NCBI GenBank assembly: GCA_946481195.1
Contig: CAMLNG010000172.1
Coordinates: 1-7,439, forward strand
From: an uncultured Chromatiaceae bacterium
GTDB lineage: Bacteria; Pseudomonadota; Gammaproteobacteria; Enterobacterales; Alteromonadaceae
DNA length: 7,439 bases
Direction of reading: 5' to 3'
Positions within the stretch are counted from its first letter, which is position 1. Every line of letters starts with the position of its first letter. The notes beneath the pieces are model-generated. The model did no database searches. It worked only from the letters and a program-made list of their open reading frames with translations, and had not been told where the DNA came from. Position numbers and translations under genes: made by a program. This document shows positions 1 through 5,912 of the stretch, in pieces.

Positions 1-347
1 GATCTGACGGCCACAGCTCGATGGTCGCGGCGCAAGGCATGCTGATATTTCAGAGTGCGTTTAATTTTCTGGTCACTTCAGGTTCAGGCCAGGCGGCACT
101 GACGATGCCACTGATGGCACCGTTATCGGATTTGGTCGGCGTGTCGCGGCAAACGGCGGTGCTGGCCTTTCAACTCGGTGATGGCCTGGCGCATTTATTT
201 TATCCGACCTCCCCTGCGCTGATGGGCACGCTGGCCATTGCCGGCGTTGAATTCAGCCGCTGGCTTAAAGCGATGTGGTCGTTATGGTTATTGCTGACAC
301 TGATGAGTATCAGCGCGATGGCAATTGCCATCTGGACAGGATTTTAA
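1..347 (+). CDS. YfcC-family membrane transporter, C-terminal part (5' end outside window)
   Basis: This is the last 114 residues of an integral inner-membrane transporter; the reading frame is open to the window edge (first full codon at base 3), so the true start lies upstream. The stretch NFLVTSGSGQAALTMPLMAP followed by LSDLVGVSRQTAVLAFQLGDG is very like the C-terminal core of YfcC / C4-dicarboxylate anaerobic carrier-type proteins. A long hydrophobic helix (about WSLWLLLTLMSISAMAIAIW) ends the protein. The family is thought to move amino acids, peptides or dicarboxylates, but the substrate cannot be read from this fragment. The stop codon lies 12 bases before the isoaspartyl peptidase-like gene, so the two are probably cotranscribed, and the transporter may handle peptides or amino acids linked to that enzyme (inference). 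The family call is fairly sure, the substrate unknown. Confidence 0.85.
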   Translation, partial: SDGHSSMVAAQGMLIFQSAFNFLVTSGSGQAALTMPLMAPLSDLVGVSRQTAVLAFQLGDGLAHLFYPTSPALMGTLAIAGVEFSRWLKAMWSLWLLLTLMSISAMAIAIWTGF

Positions 348-348
348 C

Positions 349-354
349 AGAAGG
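349..354 (+). promoter_or_regulatory. Ribosome binding site of the iadA-like gene
   Basis: AGAAGG lies five bases before the ATG at 360, inside the 12-base gap after the transporter stop codon. It supports this start and translation from a shared transcript. Confidence 0.7.
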
Positions 355-359
355 TATTT

Positions 360-1535
360 ATGATCACGCTGATAGAAAATGCAGAAGTTTTCAGCCCCGA
401 AGCTCAGGGCCGGCAACAGGTGCTGGTCGCGGGCCAGCGCATCAATGCGGTGGACGGCGCCATCAATATTCAGGGCGATGCGGTACAACACATTAATGCC
501 GCCGGCTGTTATCTGGTGCCAGGTTTCGTCGATTCGCTGGCGCATATTATTGGCGGCGGCGGTGAAGGCGGTTTTCGCACCCGCACGCCGGAATTAAACG
601 CCGATGATGCTTTTGCCAGTGGTGTTACCACCCTGGTCGGTGTGCTCGGTACCGATAGCATTACCCGGACGCTAACCAACTTGCTGGCAAAAGCCCATGC
701 GCTAACCGAAGAAGGCCTGAATTGTTATTGCCACACCGGTTCTTATCAAATTCCGGTGCGCACGCTGTTCCCCAGCATCAGTGAGGATTTGTTGCTGATT
801 GATAAATTTATCGGCGTGGGAGAAGTCGCCATTGCTGACCACCGCAGCTCTCAGCCGACGCCAGACGAGCTGAAGAAACTGGCGGCGGAGGCCCGGGTTG
901 GCGGTATGTTATCCGGCAAAGCCGGCATCGTCAGTGTCCATGTCGGGCCGGCTGCGGCAGGTGTTTCATTGCTGCTGGATGTTGCGGCCAGCAGCGATAT
1001 ACCGCTGACCCAGTTTTATCCGACCCATATGAACCGCAATCAACAGTTGGTAGAGCAAGGCTTTGCATTTCTGCAAGCCGGCGGCTGGATTGATTTCACG
1101 ACCAGCACCACGCCGCAGGAACTGGCCAGTGGCGAGGTGCAGTGCGCCAAGGCGCTGCATCAGGCCTGGCAGCTGGGGCTCGATTGCAGTCGCATTACGT
1201 TTTCGTCCGATGCCAATGCCTCTTTGCCATTGTTTGACGATAAACAGCAATTTATCGGTTTAGGCATCGGTCGCATCGGCAGTTTGCTGGAAGAAGTGGT
1301 GGCTGCGATCAGGCTGGGTGTCCCTGTGTCGGTGGCCCTCAGTGTCGCAACGGTAAATCCGGCCAGGGTGCTGAAATTGCCGCACAAAGGCGAAATTGCG
1401 GCTGGTAAAGACGCCGACTTAGTGCTGCTGGATAAAACCTCGCTGACAGTGCGGGCCGTGATGAGCCGGGGGATCTGGCGTTACAGTGATGGAACTTTAC
1501 CAGTAAAAGTGCAGCGGGATAGCTTGTTTATTTAA
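360..1535 (+). CDS. iadA: Isoaspartyl dipeptidase-like amidohydrolase (IadA, M38)
   Basis: The 391-residue protein matches IadA, which cleaves beta-aspartyl (isoaspartyl) dipeptides formed when damaged proteins are degraded. Visible family signatures are PGFVDSLAH (54-62), GGGGE (65-69), VLGTDS (95-100), GSY (127-129), DHRS (160-163), SVHVG (192-196), PTHMNR (221-226), FSSDAN (281-286) and the C-terminal amidohydrolase strand GKDADLVLL (349-357). Compared from memory with E. coli IadA, metal ligands His70, His201, His230 and Asp285 correspond to His62, His194, His223 and Asp284. The first His of the HxH motif (E. coli His68) is Leu60, and the carboxylated Lys162 aligns with Glu155. Substrate-contact residues Glu69, Thr98, Tyr129, Arg162 and Arg226 are kept. 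The ATG start has a good Shine-Dalgarno AGAAGG at 349-354, five bases upstream. The length is normal and there is no frameshift. It may be an IadA subfamily with an altered metal centre rather than a standard dipeptidase. It follows the transporter gene by 12 bases. Confidence 0.88.
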   Translation: MITLIENAEVFSPEAQGRQQVLVAGQRINAVDGAINIQGDAVQHINAAGCYLVPGFVDSLAHIIGGGGEGGFRTRTPELNADDAFASGVTTLVGVLGTDSITRTLTNLLAKAHALTEEGLNCYCHTGSYQIPVRTLFPSISEDLLLIDKFIGVGEVAIADHRSSQPTPDELKKLAAEARVGGMLSGKAGIVSVHVGPAAAGVSLLLDVAASSDIPLTQFYPTHMNRNQQLVEQGFAFLQAGGWIDFTTSTTPQELASGEVQCAKALHQAWQLGLDCSRITFSSDANASLPLFDDKQQFIGLGIGRIGSLLEEVVAAIRLGVPVSVALSVATVNPARVLKLPHKGEIAAGKDADLVLLDKTSLTVRAVMSRGIWRYSDGTLPVKVQRDSLFI

Positions 1536-1549
1536 GCCGCTGCCAAAGT

Positions 1550-1579
1550 AAAAACAGCGCCATCAGGCGCTGTTTTTTT
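1550..1579. terminator. Bidirectional Rho-independent terminator between iadA and cheV
   Basis: A perfect 12-bp inverted repeat (AAAAACAGCGCC at 1550-1561, loop ATCA, GGCGCTGTTTTT at 1566-1577) is followed by a run of T up to 1579. The matching A-run on the left means it also works for the converging cheV transcript, whose stop codon is only about 20 bases away. The GC-rich inner stem and the U tract are typical of intrinsic terminators. Confidence 0.9.
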
Positions 1580-1599
1580 CATTAAAATGCCAATCAGGC

Positions 1600-2532
1600 T
1601 TAAGATGCCCGGTTTGACATCCATTTTTGCACCGCCGACACCAGCTCATCCGGGTGGAACTTGGCGATAAACTGATCCGCACCGACTTTTTCAATCATCG
1701 CCTGATTAAACACGCCACTTAAACTCGAGTGCAGGACGATATGGATATTACGCAGGCGCTCGTCGGCTTTCACTTCTGCCGTTAAGGTATAACCATCCAT
1801 TTCCGGCATTTCGATATCCGAAATCAACAGTGGCATTTTGTGGGAAATATCACCGCCAATTTCATCGGCCAGATTTTTCAGCCAATTCAGCGCGGAGCGG
1901 CCGTCATTGACCGTCTGAATTTCTACACCAATCGCTGACAATGCCCGTTTCACCTGATTACGTGCCACCGCCGAGTCGTCGGCGACCAGCACCACCAGGT
2001 TTTTAAAATCAACATCTTTGGATTTTTCTTTCACCGACTCACTGACCGTTTCATCGGCTGGCGAGATTTCATTAAAGACCTTCTCAACATCAAGAATTTG
2101 CACCAGCTTTTTGTCAACTTCAGTCACGGCCGTTACATAATGCGCTTTGCCTGCGCCTTGAGGCGCCGGATGAATTTGCTCCCAGCTGCTGCTGACAATG
2201 CGGTCGACACCTGCGACTAAAAAACCCTGGGTATTGCGGTTGTATTCAGTCACCAGAATATAAGCGGTAGATAAATCTGTGATAGGTTTGCCGCCGGTGG
2301 CCTGACTCAAATCAATAACCGTCACCGGCTCCCCGCGCAAATGCGCAATGCCCCGCACATGCGAGTGCGCCCCTGGCAAGGCTGACAATTCCGGACAAAT
2401 CAGCACTTCCCGGACTTTAAATACATTAATACCGAATAACTGCGCCGAATTGAGCCGGAATAACAATAATTCCAGCCGGTTCTTCCCGACCATATTGGTT
2501 CTTTGATCGACACTGGATAATAAACTGCTCAT
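1600..2532 (-). CDS. cheV: Chemotaxis coupling protein CheV (CheW-receiver fusion)
   Basis: The 310-residue cytoplasmic protein joins an N-terminal CheW-like domain (about residues 15-155) to a C-terminal receiver domain (about 178-306), the arrangement of CheV. CheV couples chemoreceptors to CheA, and its phosphorylation tunes adaptation. In the CheW part, FGINVFKVREVL (33-44) and HVRGIAHLRGEPVTVIDL (58-75) are classic signatures. In the receiver, the acidic pair Asp185-Asp186, phospho-acceptor Asp239 (in SDIEMPEMDGY), Ser269/Ser270 and Lys291 are all present, so it should be phosphorylatable. An acidic linker rich in Glu, Ser and Lys (about 157-175) separates the domains. The start ATG is supported by GGAGGG on the minus strand at 2536-2541. 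It lies 114 bases downstream of norR on the same strand and probably has its own promoter. No other chemotaxis gene is visible in the window, which is usual for scattered cheV copies. Confidence 0.95.
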   Translation of the reverse strand: MSSLLSSVDQRTNMVGKNRLELLLFRLNSAQLFGINVFKVREVLICPELSALPGAHSHVRGIAHLRGEPVTVIDLSQATGGKPITDLSTAYILVTEYNRNTQGFLVAGVDRIVSSSWEQIHPAPQGAGKAHYVTAVTEVDKKLVQILDVEKVFNEISPADETVSESVKEKSKDVDFKNLVVLVADDSAVARNQVKRALSAIGVEIQTVNDGRSALNWLKNLADEIGGDISHKMPLLISDIEMPEMDGYTLTAEVKADERLRNIHIVLHSSLSGVFNQAMIEKVGADQFIAKFHPDELVSAVQKWMSNRAS

Positions 2533-2535
2533 GAG

Positions 2536-2541
2536 CCCTCC
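2536..2541 (-). promoter_or_regulatory. Ribosome binding site of cheV
   Basis: Read on the minus strand, GGAGGG lies three bases before the ATG at 2532-2530. The spacing is slightly short but the sequence is strong, and it supports the chosen start. Confidence 0.6.
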
Positions 2542-2582
2542 GCGCGGCTATGGTGCTGGTACTGAACTGGCCAGATTAATGA

Positions 2583-2610
2583 TATATAACTTGTTGCTAA
2601 ACATAGCAAA
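2583..2610 (-). promoter_or_regulatory. Possible sigma-70 promoter of cheV
   Basis: On the minus strand TTTGCT (2605-2610) and TATATA (2583-2588) are 16 bases apart, about 50 bases before the cheV start. The match is partial and rests on reading alone. A 6-bp inverted repeat TTGCTA-AACA-TAGCAA (2594-2609) overlaps the -35 box and spacer and could be an operator. I see no convincing flagellar sigma-28 (TAAA-N15-GCCGATAA) element here. Confidence 0.35.
2594..2609. repeat. Inverted repeat in the norR-cheV intergenic region
   Basis: TTGCTA-AACA-TAGCAA is a perfect two-fold symmetric 16-mer in the 114-base gap. It overlaps the proposed cheV promoter and lacks a following T-run, so it is more likely a protein-binding site than a terminator, if it means anything. 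Confidence 0.4.
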
Positions 2611-2617
2611 GTTTTCT

Positions 2618-2632
2618 GTCAGATATACTGAC
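2618..2632. repeat. Short AT-centred palindrome after norR
   Basis: GTCAG-ATATA-CTGAC has 5-bp perfect arms and lies 14 bases past the norR stop codon. There is no U tract on either strand, so it is not an obvious terminator. It could be a weak mRNA 3' hairpin or an operator upstream of cheV. Confidence 0.3.
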
Positions 2633-2646
2633 TTCAGACAAGGAAT

Positions 2647-4242
2647 TTATTCCGGCGCTGCTGCGCCAGGCTCCGTCTGGATGATGCGCCCCACCTTCAT
2701 CCCCAGACGTTTTGCCAGCCGTTGCAAATTGGCCCGATCCAGTTGCAGACGGCGTGCTGCCTCCGCCCAATTACAGTTGGTTTGTGCCAGTGTCTGTTGG
2801 ATTAACTGGCGCTGGAATACTTCAGTCGCCGTTTTTAAATCCGCAGATGGCAACGGCATGCTTTTTTCCACCGGCGAAGCCTGCGCCGCTGCAGCAGCTG
2901 TCAACGCTAAATCGCTGGCCTGCATCGTCAGGATGCCATGACGCCCGTCCCGCCCTGAAGCTTTTAACGCCGCCCTGCTGACCACATGCTCCAGTTCCCG
3001 CACGTTGCCGGGCCAGGCGGCAGATTGCAGCGCCTGCGCTGCAGCCGGACTCAATTTAAGCTGGCGCACGCCTAATTTGCGCCGGGTCTGCTCGATAAAA
3101 TAACCGGCCAGTAACAGGATATCTTCCGGACGCTGGCGCAGCGGTGGCACCGTCAGCGGATACACGGACAGCCGGTGATACAGATCGGCGCGAAATCGGC
3201 CTTGTGCAACTTCCTGCTGCAGGTCACGGTTAGTTGCGGCGATGATCCGCACATTGACCTGCTGTACCTGATCTTTGCCAACCGGCTGGATCTCGCCGCT
3301 TTGCAGGACCCGCAGCAGTTTGCTCTGGATGCTCAGCGGCAGCTCACCAATCTCGTCGAGAAAAATGGTGCCACCGTCAGCCAGTAAAAACTTGCCGGGT
3401 CTTTCGCACTCAGCACCGGTAAAAGCACCACGGGCATGCCCGAATAACTCCGCATCCGCCAGCGTTTCCGGCAACGCTGCACAGTTCAGATGCACCAACG
3501 GCCCGCGGCGGCGGCCCGACATTTTGTGCACAGTACGCGCGACCAGCTCTTTGCCCACGCCACTTTCGCCCTGAATTAACACTGTGTAGTCGGAACCGGC
3601 GACCAGTCTGATGTCATTGTTCAATGCTTGCATCGCCGGACTTTGGCCAATCAATTCGCCGCCATCTTTTTGCAAAGCTTCCTGTGTCAGTTCTTCCACC
3701 AGTTGTTGTGCCTGATGGGCGTGTAAAGACAGTTTGGCCAGCTCCAGTGCGGTTTTTAATGTGGCGGCAGATAAGGCGGCAATCAGCGTCAAGGTACGGT
3801 CACTGATGCTTTGAAATGCTTCGGCCTGCAGACTGTCGATAGTAACCAGCCCCATCAGTTGACCGTCCGAATACAATGGCAATCCCATACAAGAATGCAC
3901 AGGGAGCTCACCACTGTGCGCCAGCAATAAACCGTCATAAGGGTCCGGTAATTGGCAATCCGCAGGAAACCGATACACACCATCGGCCTGACACAGCGCC
4001 GCCAAGCGCGGATGCTCGCTGAGTAAAAACCGCCGGCCAAGTGTGTCAGGAGTCAGTCCCTGAGTTGCCAGCGGGATCAGCGTCTGCTGCTGCAAGCGCA
4101 GCAAGGCCACCGCATCACAGCGGATCGCTTTGCGGATAGAGTTCAGCAGCCGGTCAAACCTGTCTTCGGTATTGATACTGTTGGCCAGATCTAACGCCAC
4201 TTCCAGTAACAGATGGTTATCTGAGTTCATCAGGCTACTCAT
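2647..4242 (-). CDS. norR: NO-responsive sigma-54 activator NorR/FhpR
   Basis: The 531-residue protein is a bacterial enhancer-binding protein of the NorR type, which senses nitric oxide through a mononuclear non-haem iron in its GAF domain and then drives sigma-54 RNA polymerase. The GAF domain (about 20-170) keeps the residues aligned with the E. coli NorR iron-site candidates: Arg79, Asp100, Asp103, His116, Cys118 and Asp136. The AAA+ domain has Walker A GESGVGKE (225-232), the sigma-54 contact loop GAFTGA (272-277), Walker B with Asp296-Glu297, and WPGNVRELEH (410-419). A Fis-type helix-turn-helix (about 490-515, NWAEAARRLQ then ANLQRLAKRLG) ends the protein. The gene is divergent from the ppyR-nnrS-hmp operon, as expected for its target. 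Upstream of the ATG at 4242 I see no clear Shine-Dalgarno; starting at Met5 is not better. The operator sites lie in its own leader region, which suggests autorepression as known for E. coli norR. FhpR is an equally apt name because the target is a flavohaemoprotein. Confidence 0.95.
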   Translation of the reverse strand: MSSLMNSDNHLLLEVALDLANSINTEDRFDRLLNSIRKAIRCDAVALLRLQQQTLIPLATQGLTPDTLGRRFLLSEHPRLAALCQADGVYRFPADCQLPDPYDGLLLAHSGELPVHSCMGLPLYSDGQLMGLVTIDSLQAEAFQSISDRTLTLIAALSAATLKTALELAKLSLHAHQAQQLVEELTQEALQKDGGELIGQSPAMQALNNDIRLVAGSDYTVLIQGESGVGKELVARTVHKMSGRRRGPLVHLNCAALPETLADAELFGHARGAFTGAECERPGKFLLADGGTIFLDEIGELPLSIQSKLLRVLQSGEIQPVGKDQVQQVNVRIIAATNRDLQQEVAQGRFRADLYHRLSVYPLTVPPLRQRPEDILLLAGYFIEQTRRKLGVRQLKLSPAAAQALQSAAWPGNVRELEHVVSRAALKASGRDGRHGILTMQASDLALTAAAAAQASPVEKSMPLPSADLKTATEVFQRQLIQQTLAQTNCNWAEAARRLQLDRANLQRLAKRLGMKVGRIIQTEPGAAAPE

Positions 4243-4255
4243 AGGGTTTCATTCA

Positions 4256-4266
4256 TACAAAATGAC
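4256..4266. promoter_or_regulatory. Degenerate third NorR site (half-site)
   Basis: TACAAAATGAC keeps only the distal TGAC half of the GT-N7-AC motif seen in the two sites beside it. E. coli norVW uses three NorR sites, so a weak third one here is plausible but unproven. It lies about 14 bases before the norR start codon. Confidence 0.3.
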
Positions 4267-4274
4267 ACATAAGA

Positions 4275-4285
4275 GTCTTATTGAC
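4275..4285. promoter_or_regulatory. NorR binding site (GT-N7-AC)
   Basis: GTCTTATTGAC fits the GT-N7-AC core described for E. coli NorR, with nearly symmetric arms (GTC...GAC). Its centre is about 111 bases upstream of the predicted sigma-54 start site. Confidence 0.7.
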
Positions 4286-4299
4286 AACATATAAACAAT

Positions 4300-4310
4300 G
4301 TCATAATGAC
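4300..4310. promoter_or_regulatory. NorR binding site (perfect GTCA-N3-TGAC palindrome)
   Basis: GTCATAATGAC is a perfect inverted repeat matching GT-N7-AC. Its centre is 25 bp from that of the neighbouring site and about 86 bases upstream of the predicted sigma-54 start site, a normal distance for an enhancer. Confidence 0.75.
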
Positions 4311-4333
4311 AACAAAACAACAGGAAAAATACG

Positions 4334-4346
4334 TAATCAATTGATT
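4334..4346 (-). promoter_or_regulatory. IHF binding site between NorR sites and promoter
   Basis: On the minus strand AATCAATTGATTA is a full match to the IHF consensus WATCAANNNNTTR. It is centred about 51 bases upstream of the predicted start site, between the NorR sites and the -24/-12 promoter. This is where a DNA bend would bring the activator to sigma-54 polymerase. The flanks are AT-rich, as IHF prefers. Confidence 0.65.
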
Positions 4347-4363
4347 TAATACACAAATAAATA

Positions 4364-4380
4364 TTGGCACATTAACTGTA
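4364..4380 (+). promoter_or_regulatory. Sigma-54 (-24/-12) promoter of the ppyR-nnrS-hmp operon
   Basis: TTGGCAC with GG at 4366-4367 is a perfect -24 element. Exactly ten bases on, the -12 element reads CTGTA, with GT at 4378-4379 instead of the usual GC. Transcription would start near 4391, giving a leader of about 26 bases. The single -12 deviation may weaken the promoter, but its position next to NorR and IHF sites makes the call strong. Confidence 0.75.
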
Positions 4381-4407
4381 ATAGCTCAGACAGTATCAAC
4401 CAGTTCT

Positions 4408-4411
4408 GAGG
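4408..4411 (+). promoter_or_regulatory. Ribosome binding site that fixes the ppyR-like start
   Basis: GAGG lies five bases before the ATG at 4417. A GTG at 4411 is in frame but overlaps this element, so the ATG is the better start. The same GAGGT-plus-ATG arrangement occurs before hmp. Confidence 0.6.
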
Positions 4412-4416
4412 TGTTT

Positions 4417-4668
4417 ATGTTGCTGAAATCAAGCTTAGCCCATCAACCAGTTTACCTGTCGTTATTGCGTGCCGCGAATTGGGGTCTGTTGTTGTCGTTT
4501 TGCCTGTTTAGTGCAACGGTGTTGATTTGCTACCCGTTTGAACACTTATTTTCATTACCGCAAATTGTCGTCGGGCATGTGTTGCTGATCGCCAGTGCCA
4601 CGCTGATTAAAATCTGCTATGTCAGTCGTTGTATTGCCTTATATGGCCTAGAGCGGGAAGTGTGCTGA
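4417..4668 (+). CDS. Small two-helix membrane protein, PpyR-like
   Basis: This 83-residue protein has two hydrophobic segments, about 20-40 (NWGLLLSFCLFSATVLICYP) and 49-70 (QIVVGHVLLIASATLIKICY), with a short loop and a charged C-terminal tail. It has no signal peptide cleavage pattern. I identify it as PpyR-like mainly from context: in Pseudomonas aeruginosa a small membrane protein, PpyR, sits between the nnrS-type gene and fhp, beside fhpR. Its biochemical role is unknown; the name comes from effects on psl and pyoverdine loci. It is the first gene behind the sigma-54 promoter, and its stop codon is one base before the nnrS start, so translational coupling is likely. The ATG at 4417 is preferred over the in-frame GTG at 4411. 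It contains four cysteines (Cys29, Cys38, Cys67, Cys72) around the helices plus a terminal Cys83, and His43 and His54 near or in the membrane, which could matter if it binds metal or haem (speculative). Confidence 0.8.
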   Translation: MLLKSSLAHQPVYLSLLRAANWGLLLSFCLFSATVLICYPFEHLFSLPQIVVGHVLLIASATLIKICYVSRCIALYGLEREVC

Positions 4669-4669
4669 G

Positions 4670-5890
4670 ATGCTACGCCCCGATAATTTGCAAGCCTCAG
4701 CTCAGCCATGGCCTTTTTTCGCTATGCCATTCCGACCTGCCTTTCTGCTGGCGGGGTTCTGGGCTGTGCTCGCTATCTGCATCTGGCTGGCACAACTCAC
4801 CGGCTTGATTCAAAGTGCCGCAGCCCTTCAAGGCACTTTGTGGCATGTCCATGAAATGCTGTTTGGCTTTGGTGCCTTAGTGGCAGTCGGCTTTTTACTC
4901 ACGGCAGCGCAAAACTGGACGCAAATCCCGGCGCTGAATCGGCGTGGTTTATTGGGCTGGAGTCTGCTGTGGCTGCTCGCCAGAGTGCTGGCTTTCACCG
5001 ATCCTCTGGCTGACACCGGATACAGCTTGTTGCTCCTGACACTGGTACAAGGCAGCTGGTGGCTGCTGAGTCTTGGCGCGCTTTGCCGTCAGCTCTGGCG
5101 CGCCCGCAGTCAGCGCAACTATCAGTTTGTGCTGATGTTCACTGGTATGGCACTCCTTAACCTGCTGTTTTTACAACAAAGTGCCGCGGGTCACTACCTG
5201 CAGGCTTTGCATCTGGGCCATAGCATGATCTTGCTGTTTGGGGTGCTGATGGGCGTGTTAGGCGGCCGGGTGATCCCGTTTTTTACCGCCAGGGCAACCA
5301 ACACACCGGAGCCAAAGACGCCACGGCTCGACTTGCTGCTCTTGCTAAGCGCAGTGGCCGGCACACTGGGATTTATCGTCAGTGTCTGGTGGTCATTACT
5401 GAATCCCGGCTGGCTGATGCTGCTGATTGCGCTGCTGCATCTGCTACGCCTGAGCCATTGGTTTACGCCGAAGCTGCTGACACAACCATTATTGTGGTCT
5501 TTGCATGTTGCCAATCTGGCTTTGGCTGTGGGTTTGGCACTGATGGCCATTGCGTTATTAACAGCCCCATCGACCTTGCCCCGCCCTGCCTTGTTCAAAG
5601 ATGCGCTGCATCTGGTAGCGATCAGCGCCATGGCCGGCATGATGCTGGCCATGATGGCGCGGGTTGCATTGGGTCATACCGGCCGGCCGTTACAGGTCAA
5701 CCGACTGTTGGCGCTGGCATTTGCCGCTGTGTTCGTCAGTGGACTGGTGCGCGCCAGTGCCGGGCTGTTGCCACACCCACAACTGAGCTGGTACAGCAGC
5801 GCCGGCTTGTGGTTAGGCGCTTTTGCCATTTTCACCCGGGTCTATTGGCCCATCCTGACTTCACCCCGGCTGGATGGCCGGCCGGGCTGA
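4670..5890 (+). CDS. nnrS: NnrS family haem-copper membrane protein
   Basis: The 406-residue polytopic inner-membrane protein is an NnrS. This family binds haem and copper in some members, is induced by NO, and protects cells from nitrosative stress; the chemistry is unresolved. Signatures are the N-terminal FRPAFLLAGFWA (21-32), WHVHEMLFGFG (58-68), GGRVIPFFTARA (198-209), His279 in LWSLHVAN, His314 in DALHLVAISAMAGMMLAMMARV (311-332) and LGHTGRP (334-340). These His residues are the likely metal or haem ligands. I count about twelve hydrophobic segments (near 22-46, 56-80, 93-110, 116-138, 151-170, 178-210, 220-242, 247-262, 273-297, 309-332, 343-366, 376-396), as is usual for the family. 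The start ATG lies one base after the preceding stop, with GGGAAG about nine bases upstream. hmp follows after 22 bases, so the three genes form one operon. Confidence 0.95.
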   Translation: MLRPDNLQASAQPWPFFAMPFRPAFLLAGFWAVLAICIWLAQLTGLIQSAAALQGTLWHVHEMLFGFGALVAVGFLLTAAQNWTQIPALNRRGLLGWSLLWLLARVLAFTDPLADTGYSLLLLTLVQGSWWLLSLGALCRQLWRARSQRNYQFVLMFTGMALLNLLFLQQSAAGHYLQALHLGHSMILLFGVLMGVLGGRVIPFFTARATNTPEPKTPRLDLLLLLSAVAGTLGFIVSVWWSLLNPGWLMLLIALLHLLRLSHWFTPKLLTQPLLWSLHVANLALAVGLALMAIALLTAPSTLPRPALFKDALHLVAISAMAGMMLAMMARVALGHTGRPLQVNRLLALAFAAVFVSGLVRASAGLLPHPQLSWYSSAGLWLGAFAIFTRVYWPILTSPRLDGRPG

Positions 5891-5903
5891 TCTTCAACGC
5901 TAT

Positions 5904-5907
5904 GAGG
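5904..5907 (+). promoter_or_regulatory. Ribosome binding site that fixes the hmp start
   Basis: GAGG lies five bases before the ATG at 5913. The open frame continues upstream to an ATG at 5874 inside nnrS, but the extra 13 residues do not fit the Hmp family, which begins at MLTEVQ here. Confidence 0.7.
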
Positions 5908-5912
5908 TAGTT

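Noticed and set aside
4281..4307. TTGACA followed by CATAAT, resembling a sigma-70 promoter on the plus strand
   Set aside because: The spacing is only 15 bases and both boxes overlap the NorR sites, whose symmetric arms contain TTGAC/TGAC anyway; the downstream sigma-54 promoter explains the region better.
5194..5652. Long open frames antisense to nnrS, and similar ones antisense to iadA and hmp
   Set aside because: They are shadows of the real coding strand with serine- or cysteine-rich, non-family translations.
5874..5912. Upstream in-frame ATG that would extend Hmp by 13 residues and overlap nnrS
   Set aside because: The extra residues do not match the Hmp N-terminus, and a good GAGG lies five bases before the ATG at 5913.
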